Assembly: GCF_963667685.1 (NCBI RefSeq)
Contig: NZ_OY763930.1
Span: forward strand, 486,001-550,000
DNA: 64,000 nt
Origin: Maridesulfovibrio sp.
Lineage (GTDB): Bacteria; Desulfobacterota; Desulfovibrionia; Desulfovibrionales; Desulfovibrionaceae
Direction: 5' to 3'
Notes under the pieces: generated by a model
The model's database searches: none
What the model was told of the DNA's origin: nothing
Seen by the model: only the letters and a program-made list of their open reading frames with translations
Made by a program: the position numbers and the translations under genes
In this document: one piece after another, positions 55,428 to 64,000 of the stretch
Layout: each line of letters opens with the position of its first letter
Position numbering within the stretch: the stretch's first letter is position 1

Positions 55428-56702
55428 CTAAAATCTTCCCAACTCTGTCAAACGCTCCACGGACTTCCTGAGCATTTCAGTATTTACCGGTTTGGCAATG
55501 TAGTCATCAACACCTAGATCGGACATCCGCTGGAAGTCACTTTCCCGTCCATACGCACTCATCACTATGATAGGAATACGCTTTTCTGGTGACTCATTTT
55601 CCCGAATCGCAGCAATAGCGTCAAAACCATTCATCTCAGGCATCTGAATATCCATAAGTACGAGATCATAGTCCTGATCAGCCATGCAGTTGATAACTTC
55701 CCATCCATTAGTGGCAGTCCGCACCACATGTCCCCAATTTTCGAGCTTCTTGCGCATAAACACCTGGCTGCTGATGTCATCTTCTGCCAGCATTATCCGT
55801 AATGAATGAACTGGACGGACAACATCACTTGCAGACTGCCAGCTATTCTTGACTTTCAGCTTAAAACCGATCTCATAAATGGAATCAGATCCAAAATAAA
55901 GGTCAGCACCAATTTTACCTGTTGTTAATTGCAGACACTCAACAAAAACATCATGCCCAAGAACGCAGTTGCAATCAGTCCCGCTAACGTAAAAAGCAAG
56001 AATTGAATCAGCCCCACTTTCTTCGGCGGAAAAAGCTCTGATTCCGACAGAAAGATCAGATTCAGAGAACAGTTCTAATCCATTACTGATCAGACAAAAC
56101 AAAGACTGTGCAAGGCCTTTACGGTCAACATAAATAGTCTCTGGAGCAGTAGGATCTATGGATAGGCTGATTTGACGATTCTGAATAGAAACGGCGGGAA
56201 TAAACAGCTCGACAGCTTTTTCAATGCAAGCAGACGGATCAATATGTTCCTGAGTCCCGGGATCATGATCCCCTGACATTCCACTCAGTAAAGTATTTAT
56301 CGTATCTTTGAAACGCTCTGCAGAAAGCGTACATTTCCTCACATATTCTTTGGCTTCAGGCTCCAGGTTCATATTTTCCAACACATGCAGGCTGCCGATC
56401 ATTCCGGCCAAAGGAGTGCGCATTTCATGGCAAAGGATCTGCATCATGGCAGGATCAGCACCAAAGCCATCCAGCTCTTCACCTTTATGCGAATCCCCAT
56501 TACATGAACTTGGTTCACTATCATGTGGTCCTTTTTTCAAATACAGCCAGAGTCTTAAAGCTCCTGATCCCAACAAAAACAAGCTGATCCCGCAGAGCAG
56601 CAATATCATCCCCGGATTCTCCAGAGAAAAAACTACGGCACCAAGCAAAGACAGAATCCCGACCACACATTGAAGAAAAATTAAATTAATATTGCTGGAC
56701 AT
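55428..56702 (-). CDS. Hybrid histidine kinase-like protein with degenerate ATPase domain and receiver
   Basis: A 424-residue protein. Two hydrophobic helices at the N-terminus (about 6-25 and 31-52), then HisKA with phospho-acceptor His in ILCHEMRTPLAGMIGSL (about 90-106). The following ATPase region keeps an Asn (LISNGLELFSE) but lacks the DxGxG and GxGLG boxes, so kinase activity is doubtful. The C-terminal receiver (about 305-420) is intact: LRIMLAEDDISSQV, LVLMDIQMPEMNGFDA and KPV. The ATG at 56702 has AGGA seven bases upstream. It lies next to cheW, mcp and hpt. Confidence 0.82.
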   Translation of the reverse strand: MSSNINLIFLQCVVGILSLLGAVVFSLENPGMILLLCGISLFLLGSGALRLWLYLKKGPHDSEPSSCNGDSHKGEELDGFGADPAMMQILCHEMRTPLAGMIGSLHVLENMNLEPEAKEYVRKCTLSAERFKDTINTLLSGMSGDHDPGTQEHIDPSACIEKAVELFIPAVSIQNRQISLSIDPTAPETIYVDRKGLAQSLFCLISNGLELFSESDLSVGIRAFSAEESGADSILAFYVSGTDCNCVLGHDVFVECLQLTTGKIGADLYFGSDSIYEIGFKLKVKNSWQSASDVVRPVHSLRIMLAEDDISSQVFMRKKLENWGHVVRTATNGWEVINCMADQDYDLVLMDIQMPEMNGFDAIAAIRENESPEKRIPIIVMSAYGRESDFQRMSDLGVDDYIAKPVNTEMLRKSVERLTELGRF

Positions 56703-56904
56703 CACAATTCCTGACGACCCCATCAGATAAGAATGATCATATCCGAGTTATAGTACTTAAATATCAATGGACTGTACCCATATTTTAAAGACACCACAAC
56801 TAATCCATTAATATTCCCAAAGCGTTATAGCAAACCAATATTACATGCATTATGAAATGTAAGAATATATCAAGTCATTATCAACTTCAGATTTATGCCA
56901 AAAC

Positions 56905-56936
56905 AAAGCCCGTGCTCCCAGAAGAGCACGGGCTTT
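56905..56936 (-). terminator. Terminator of the cheW gene
   Basis: A 13-base-pair stem AAAGCCCGTGCTC / GAGCACGGGCTTT with a 6-base loop, 28 bases beyond the cheW stop. Confidence 0.85.
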
Positions 56937-56964
56937 AAGATCATTCACAGCATCGTATTAATAT

Positions 56965-57519
56965 CTATAAACTCAGGGTCATTCCCTGATCCGCTTTGAG
57001 CTCCGGAACTGTCTCCGAAGACGGAGAATCCTGCTGAACGCTCTTAAGCATGGCCAACTCTTCCACAGAAAGGATCTTGTTAATATCGAGAATTATAACA
57101 AAGTCATCATCCTGTTTACCCATTCCACGGATAAACTCGGTCTTAATAGTAGTGCCCATTCTGGGCGGCTCTTCGATCATATTCTCGGTAAGCTCAATTA
57201 CTTCCCGGACCGAATCAGCCAACGCGCCCATAACTGTGCTCTCTCCATCAAAGGAGACCTCTACTATAATGATGCAGGTATTAATTGTGTCTTCCGTCCT
57301 GCTCATACCGAATTTCAAGCGCATATCAACGACAGGAACAGCGTGCCCCCTTAAGTTGATAACCCCACGCATAAATTTGGGAGTCCTTGGAATTCTGGTG
57401 ATGGGAGTAAGCTCCAGCACTTCCCGTACACTGGCAATATCCAGAGCATAAATATCCTTGTTCAGCGTAAACGTCAGATATTGGTTGGTAGTACTATTTA
57501 TTTCAGCATTCATCTTCAT
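56965..57519 (-). CDS. cheW: CheW chemotaxis coupling protein
   Basis: A 184-residue adaptor between receptors and CheA. QYLTFTLNKDIYALDIASVR, PKFMRGVINLRGHAVPVVDM (about 47-66) and VIILDINKIL are the conserved CheW strands. The last 30 residues are a polar tail beyond the usual domain. It follows the mcp gene on the same strand by about 90 bases. No CheA is in the window. Confidence 0.93.
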   Translation of the reverse strand: MKMNAEINSTTNQYLTFTLNKDIYALDIASVREVLELTPITRIPRTPKFMRGVINLRGHAVPVVDMRLKFGMSRTEDTINTCIIIVEVSFDGESTVMGALADSVREVIELTENMIEEPPRMGTTIKTEFIRGMGKQDDDFVIILDINKILSVEELAMLKSVQQDSPSSETVPELKADQGMTLSL

Positions 57520-57606
57520 ACCTGCCTAATTTGAACATCTCTGTAAAAGTGACATATCCTCATTTAAATTACTATATATCAACCTTGGCAAAACAACCAG
57601 TGATTA

Positions 57607-59613
57607 TCAGAATTTTTCGAAGTCACTATCCGAAAAATCACTGTCCAGATCAAGAGAAACTCCTGTTCTGCTCTCATCCTCCTGATAAATCTCACGGACC
57701 GGAGCAACAGGAGCACTTGCCTTAGAAGCAGGCGCGGCTTTAACGGTCTTCCTGGTTGTAGCGGGCAAAGCGCGAGCTCTGGGCGCAGAATGGGTACTTA
57801 CGCGGAAAAAGCTCATTACCTGCTGAAGCTGCTCAGCCTGACTGGAAAGCTCTTCAGAAGTGGATGCCATTTCCTCAGATGCCGAAGCATTTTGCTGGGT
57901 AACCTGATCAAGCTGCTGTACAGCCCTGTTAATCTGTTCTGCACCAGAAAGCTGTTCACTGCTGCCAGCGGCAATTTCCTGCACCAATTCAGCTGTTTTC
58001 TTAATATCAGGAACAAGCTGAGTAAGCATTTCACCTGCACGCTCGGCAACGCTCACTGTACTGGAGGAAAGCTCACCGATTTCACCGGCAGCTGCCCCAC
58101 TCCGCTCAGCAAGCTTACGAACTTCAGCCGCAACAACAGCGAACCCTTTTCCGTGTTCACCTGCACGCGCAGCTTCAATTGCAGCGTTCAAGGCAAGAAG
58201 ATTGGTCTGGCGGGCGATTTCCTCAATAATGGAAATCTTTTCAGCAATATTTTTCATGGCGTCGACAGCTCTGGCAACCGCCTCTCCGCCTTCTTCTGCC
58301 TGTTTTGATGACTGCAGGGCAATCTGTTCTGTCTGATGAGCATTCTCAGCGTTTTGTCTGATATTTGCGGTCATTTCTTCCATTGACGCTGAAACTTCTT
58401 CAACATTGGCAGCCTGTTGTGTAGAAGCCTGAGATAAACTTTCAGCTGTTGCGGAAAGTTCCTCACTACCAGAGGCCACGTTCTCAGAGGAAGCACCAAC
58501 TTCTGCGACAACAGATGAAAGACGTACGACCATATCATTCAGAGAGGTAGCTAAAACACCGATCTCGTCACGCTGCTCAATGTCTAAGGTTCTAGTAAAA
58601 TCGCCCTGAGCCATGTACTCCGCAAATGAAACCCCCTTGCGGATAGGGGTAGTGATTATCCGTGTTACTGATATAGAAATTACAAGACCACACACCAGAG
58701 CGAGAAACAACCCACCCAAAATCATGGAGAAAGATGAGCTTATAACCGTCTCAGCTGAAACCTGCTGCCTACCGAGCATTTCCTGACTTAGGGTGAGAGC
58801 CTCGGAACCCTCAGCTGCCATGGTCTTCAATTCCTGACCTTGGATTTCTATTTTCTCCAAGATCAGGTCAAACCCTTCCAGATAAGCCCGTGCCGCTTCT
58901 TCAAGGCCAGCGAAATCCAACCCAGATGCTGTTGAGACCCATGCATTTTGGCGAAGAACTGCACACTCATCAATGACAGTACTGAGAATTGTACGGGTCT
59001 GTTTTGCATATTCAGCATTTGCCGTTCTCAGATAATTTGCAAAAGTGAATCTCGAGGTGACAAATTGCTTTTCTATTTCACCGATTGCGATGTAAGCATC
59101 AAATACGCTTCTCATACCTGTGGATACGTCAGATCCGCTTATTCCGCGCTCCATTGCTTGTCGGGAACTTCCGGAAATATTGTTCAAAATTGTATTTAAA
59201 GTGCTTGCAGCAGCAACACAATTACTGATTGCTTCTTTTTTGGCGTCCTCAAGCTGAGCATATTTTTTAAAACTAGCACTATATGCAGAAGCTTTTTCAG
59301 ACACCGCCATAACATCAGTAAGACCTTCCCCACTGAAAAGACCTTTATTGGCAGTGATATTATGCCCGATGCTGTTAATTGAATTGTCAAATTTATCTGT
59401 ATACTCAGTAGTTCCTCTCAAAGTATAATAAAGAACCATCAAACGTGAATTATACATATCGGCGACAGCATTGCTGACAACTCCTGTCCGCTTAGCTTCA
59501 TCAGCAACCTTGGAAAGTCCATACCAACCAACAGAACCGACAACCGCTGTCAAAAGCAGGACAATTACAAATCCTCCACCGATCTTCCACCCAAGCTGCA
59601 AATTTTTAAACAT
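57607..59613 (-). CDS. Methyl-accepting chemotaxis protein
   Basis: A 668-residue receptor. TM1 (about 10-32), a long helical periplasmic sensor (about 33-285), TM2 (about 293-315), HAMP (about 316-370), and a signalling domain with the hairpin tip [20 protein letters not shown] and [20 protein letters not shown]. After an Ala/Pro-rich linker the protein ends in SDSDFEKF, a CheR-docking pentapeptide of the x-[FWY]-x-x-[FWY] kind. The ligand is unknown. Upstream is an Hpt gene; downstream is cheW. Confidence 0.94.
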   Translation of the reverse strand: MFKNLQLGWKIGGGFVIVLLLTAVVGSVGWYGLSKVADEAKRTGVVSNAVADMYNSRLMVLYYTLRGTTEYTDKFDNSINSIGHNITANKGLFSGEGLTDVMAVSEKASAYSASFKKYAQLEDAKKEAISNCVAAASTLNTILNNISGSSRQAMERGISGSDVSTGMRSVFDAYIAIGEIEKQFVTSRFTFANYLRTANAEYAKQTRTILSTVIDECAVLRQNAWVSTASGLDFAGLEEAARAYLEGFDLILEKIEIQGQELKTMAAEGSEALTLSQEMLGRQQVSAETVISSSFSMILGGLFLALVCGLVISISVTRIITTPIRKGVSFAEYMAQGDFTRTLDIEQRDEIGVLATSLNDMVVRLSSVVAEVGASSENVASGSEELSATAESLSQASTQQAANVEEVSASMEEMTANIRQNAENAHQTEQIALQSSKQAEEGGEAVARAVDAMKNIAEKISIIEEIARQTNLLALNAAIEAARAGEHGKGFAVVAAEVRKLAERSGAAAGEIGELSSSTVSVAERAGEMLTQLVPDIKKTAELVQEIAAGSSEQLSGAEQINRAVQQLDQVTQQNASASEEMASTSEELSSQAEQLQQVMSFFRVSTHSAPRARALPATTRKTVKAAPASKASAPVAPVREIYQEDESRTGVSLDLDSDFSDSDFEKF

Positions 59614-59765
59614 CTGCTGTCTCCTATTAGCTTCTTATTTCCCTTAAAAAAATCAACGTACCCTTGGCCTGATATGGATTCATTCAAGTTATAGTAGCCC
59701 GTAAAGAACTAAAAATTATTTCCAATTAGTAACTGTTTTGCAGCAACTAAAATTTATTGGCAGTT

Positions 59766-60110
59766 TTAATCTGCAATATGCTTGCGAACAGCTTCTAGAG
59801 CTCTATCCAACTCAGCAATCACTTTTGGCATATATTCACGCACAACCTCCATGTCTCCTTTCCGCGCAGCCAGCTCAATAGATTCAGAGACCACAGCAGT
59901 CTCTTCTGCTCTTACAGTCGCGGAGATTCCCTTTAATGCATGTGAATATTTGACTATCAAATCCACTTCACCTGAATCCAAGGCTTGCCTAAGCCCTTGA
60001 AGCCTTTCAGGCGCATCAACGAGGTACACTCTTAAAATTTCATGCCCCAACTCAACATCACCGCCGAGGTGTTTATAAAAAGCCTGCTCGTTAAAGATCA
60101 TCTCAGACAT
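59766..60110 (-). CDS. Hpt domain phosphotransfer protein
   Basis: A 114-residue helical Hpt protein with the phospho-accepting histidine in VKYSHALKGISATVRA (about 54-69). The ATG at 60110 has GGAGG upstream. It is placed with mcp, cheW and the receiver-bearing kinase-like protein on one strand, so phosphotransfer with that receiver is a reasonable inference. Confidence 0.87.
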   Translation of the reverse strand: MSEMIFNEQAFYKHLGGDVELGHEILRVYLVDAPERLQGLRQALDSGEVDLIVKYSHALKGISATVRAEETAVVSESIELAARKGDMEVVREYMPKVIAELDRALEAVRKHIAD

Positions 60111-60159
60111 GCTGTCCTCCACTTATAATGATGTTGGTTAGGTTCTTTCATATTTACGG

Positions 60160-61791
60160 CTAATTGGACAATAAGTTATAGGCGGGAAGTTCCTGGTTGA
60201 GCTTGCTCCGCAATAACCGCTCTTGTCCATTCTTTTTAGCTATATTTACAGCGTTCGCCAACTCTCTCAAACCTTCACTAAATCTAAACACCTTGAGATT
60301 TGTGATTCCAACCTCGGCGCTCAATCGCCAATCATTCGGGTTGTGTAATGAAAGATGTGAAAGAAATCCTAATCTGCTGATTTCTCCACCCATTACACCT
60401 CGAAATAAATTCGCCAGACGGGAAAAAATTTTTTTATTTTCAGGATCGCGATACAGAGCAGCAAAATAACAATCCGAAGCACAGGTGGGGATATCAGCCA
60501 GTTCATTGAATGCAACACCTACACGCAGAGTTATACCAGATTTATTCAGCGCATCCCCCCAGTAAACCAGAAGCTGAGTCTCTTCAGCAGGTTTGTCGGC
60601 ACCCATAGAATTGGCTGCGGCATACATATACCAAAAGTATTTAGCCACATCCCACTGCCCGAACTTAACAGCGCACAATGAAGCAGTCATATTGAAATAA
60701 CAATCCTCTATTGAAGTGTTCAATTTCAAATACGGCTTAATCAGCTCCATGAATAATTCCGGCTGCCCTAAACGATAAAAGACCCTGAAGAGGGCGGCGT
60801 CCCTCGCTTCACTTCTTTCAAGCGAAATAAGTCGCCTTTGCAGCTCCCCCCAATCAACACTTTCTCCAGCTTCTCCCAAAGCAAGTTCACACATGCAAAG
60901 CGAAAATTCTGCATGGTCTGCCTGGATACTGCGTGGAGCTGTATCATGCGCGATCTGAATTATTTTCGTAGCCCTTGATATAGGCAAATGATCCCTCAAA
61001 ATGCGCGCGTACGCAGCCATTCCAATGGAAGCTGTTGCTGATTTTTTTTTAGTCAGTCGATCAAGAATTTCTTTCAGCTCAAGCACATCATTGTAAACTT
61101 CGATCTCGGCTCCGATTTCAAATAACTCCCCTAACTCATCTCCGACATTCGGGGTAACTACGGCGCACCCGGAAGAAGCTGCTTCAAAAAGGCGAAAATT
61201 AACTTCACCAAATAAAGCTTCATTCGGGACAATGCGTGTATTCCGGTATGCAGCCATCATTTCATCAAAATTTAAGCCGTCTAAAAGGTGCAGCCCGTAA
61301 TGGGAAGTAAGAAAGTCAACAAACCACTTACGTGAAGGTCTATGGCTGGTAACCCTTCCTACAAAAGTTACGTTATGCTCGCGTTTTGCATGGGAGGCTA
61401 AGCCAGATTTTCCTGCGTGCAGAGTACCCATCCACGGTAGCCATTCTATTTTGGTGTTACATATCCTTTTTAATTGCAAAGTATATTTTTTCTGAGTTGT
61501 AAGCACACAATCGAACAATTCAGCATAATAACCATGCCAATACATATTCATGTGTGTGTCTACAGACCAAAAAATTTTCAAACAATTTATCCTTTCAAGT
61601 CCCTGCAAAAGAACTCTTCTACCCAAATACTCCTGCTGCAAAATCAGTTCTGGTTCGAACTGCATTTCTGTAATTTTTGCCGCAATATCATACGTCCTCA
61701 TATGAACAGATATACTTTCAACAATGTAACCTAAATCCTTAAAAGCATATATCAGAGGAGATGTACAATTTATTAACAACAGCTTTTGCAT
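60160..61791 (-). CDS. Glycosyltransferase with C-terminal helical repeat region
   Basis: A 543-residue protein. The N-terminal 300 residues fit a GT-B type glycosyltransferase of the DUF3880/glycosyl transferases group 1 kind: IFWSVDTHMNMYWHGYYAEL, VTFVGRVTSHRPSRKWFVDF, and the sugar-nucleotide motif FRLFEAASSGCAVVTPNVGD (about 218-237). The C-terminal 230 residues look like helical TPR-type repeats. The ATG at 61791 has AGGA five bases upstream. Similar proteins occur beside flagellar and polysaccharide genes; the acceptor is unknown. Confidence 0.75.
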   Translation of the reverse strand: MQKLLLINCTSPLIYAFKDLGYIVESISVHMRTYDIAAKITEMQFEPELILQQEYLGRRVLLQGLERINCLKIFWSVDTHMNMYWHGYYAELFDCVLTTQKKYTLQLKRICNTKIEWLPWMGTLHAGKSGLASHAKREHNVTFVGRVTSHRPSRKWFVDFLTSHYGLHLLDGLNFDEMMAAYRNTRIVPNEALFGEVNFRLFEAASSGCAVVTPNVGDELGELFEIGAEIEVYNDVLELKEILDRLTKKKSATASIGMAAYARILRDHLPISRATKIIQIAHDTAPRSIQADHAEFSLCMCELALGEAGESVDWGELQRRLISLERSEARDAALFRVFYRLGQPELFMELIKPYLKLNTSIEDCYFNMTASLCAVKFGQWDVAKYFWYMYAAANSMGADKPAEETQLLVYWGDALNKSGITLRVGVAFNELADIPTCASDCYFAALYRDPENKKIFSRLANLFRGVMGGEISRLGFLSHLSLHNPNDWRLSAEVGITNLKVFRFSEGLRELANAVNIAKKNGQERLLRSKLNQELPAYNLLSN

Positions 61792-61985
61792 ACAAATCCT
61801 ATACGCTAAGCACAGCAGACTTGAAAAGATAAAATACAAATGTATTTAACAACTGACAAGATATCGCCTTTGATTATCAAGATCAATTAAATTAATCAAG
61901 ATTACTATACTCGACAGTAACTAATCCTAAATACCTATTTCATTATTGCCTCATTCCCCCATCCCCTCCGACACAACACAAAAAA

Positions 61986-62010
61986 AGCCCCTAAACAAAG
62001 TTCAGGGGCT
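61986..62010 (-). terminator. Terminator of the rRNA operon
   Basis: AGCCCCT / AGGGGCT with an 11-base loop, followed on the minus strand by a T run, just after 5S rRNA. Confidence 0.88.
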
Positions 62011-62020
62011 AGAAATAAAA

Positions 62021-62134
62021 GCTTGCGACGACCTACTTTCCCACTGGCTACCCAGCAGTATCATCGGCGATGGAGAGCTTAACTTCCGAGTTCGGAATGG
62101 GGTCGGGTGTGACCTCTCCTCAATGGTCGCAAGC
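62021..62134 (-). rRNA. rrf: 5S ribosomal RNA
   Basis: About 114 bases whose ends GCTTGCGACG and CGTCGCAAGC-type termini pair to form helix I. The internal CCGAACTCGGAAGTTAAGC on the minus strand is the universal 5S loop. Exact ends are plus or minus a few bases. Confidence 0.93.
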
Positions 62135-62194
62135 AAATATGGCTTGCTTCGATGAGCAAAAATATATGGTTTAATAGAGAAGAATTTACCTTTT

Positions 62195-62216
62195 CTTTAA
62201 CCTATTGAGGTTAAAG
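62195..62216 (-). other. Hairpin in the 23S-5S spacer
   Basis: Perfect stem CTTTAACCT / AGGTTAAAG with a 4-base loop, between 23S and 5S. It is probably part of rRNA precursor processing. No tRNA gene is present in this spacer. Confidence 0.5.
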
Positions 62217-62231
62217 TTAAGGGAAGAGAAG

Positions 62232-64000
<1,769 letters not shown>

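Noticed and set aside
62135..62231. tRNA gene in the 23S-5S spacer
   Set aside because: Too short, with only a 9-base-pair hairpin and no T-loop or acceptor stem.

Overview
The window reads as chromosomal core DNA of a motile, anaerobic, Gram-negative bacterium of the Desulfovibrio type (Desulfobacterota, Desulfovibrionaceae-like). This is a judgement from gene content: HydF for [FeFe]-hydrogenase maturation, NikR, a split-P-protein glycine cleavage operon, an ADP-forming acetyl-CoA synthetase, sigma-54-type flagellar promoters, many CheW/MCP/Hpt/hybrid-kinase genes, a GGM-tailed GroEL and heptosyltransferase-like genes. No prophage, insertion sequence, CRISPR array, plasmid gene or tRNA was recognised. 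Coding density is high and most genes end in clear intrinsic terminators.

Layout. 1-4 kb: a secreted AMIN-like protein with C-terminal repeats (cut by the window edge), a stand-alone sigma-54 activator and a sugar porter. 4-10 kb: a COG2509 flavoprotein, an Rrf2 regulator, a DUF1499 protein, an exported rhodanese, then a methyltransferase-nikR-folE2 operon. 10-14.6 kb: gcvH, gcvPA, gcvPB and lpd, with a terminator after gcvH and no gcvT. 14.7-21 kb: small enzymes, a truncated Pta-like P-loop/DRTGG protein, ADP-forming acetyl-CoA synthetase and rnc. 21-28.4 kb: flagellin, flgE, flgD, fliK and a GT9 glycosyltransferase. 28.5-31 kb: a transaldolase-like enzyme and a lone trpB behind a Trp-Trp-Trp leader peptide and attenuator. 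31-41 kb: a YkgJ protein, a BASS transporter, a DUF2156 protein, a phosphorelay module (binding protein, hybrid kinase, Hpt) directly downstream of hydF, and glnS. 41-47.7 kb: cheX, a sensor diguanylate cyclase, a Mor-like regulator, a LexA/CI-fold regulator without catalytic residues, and groESL. 47.7-51.1 kb: osmC-lpd-gcvH-lipA. 51-62 kb: a TPR protein, an Ste24-type protease, a class II aldolase, MarC, a degenerate hybrid kinase, CheW, MCP, Hpt and a glycosyltransferase. 62-64 kb: 5S and the 3' part of 23S rRNA on the minus strand.

How the genes work together. The window holds two separate lipoyl systems. The first (gcvH-gcvPA-gcvPB-lpd) is ordinary glycine cleavage apart from the missing T protein. 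The second (osmC-lpd2-gcvH2-lipA) has a lipoyl carrier, its NADH-linked reductase, a thiol-peroxidase-fold protein and the lipoyl synthase in one minus-strand run behind a sigma-54-like promoter. It has no glycine decarboxylase genes, so a dedicated lipoyl-dependent thiol or peroxide-reducing relay is the most interesting hypothesis here. Other points worth following are the trp attenuator on an orphan trpB, paired palindromes upstream of the flagellin promoter, the HydF-linked binding-protein/kinase/Hpt module, and the non-cleavable CI-like regulator next to groESL.
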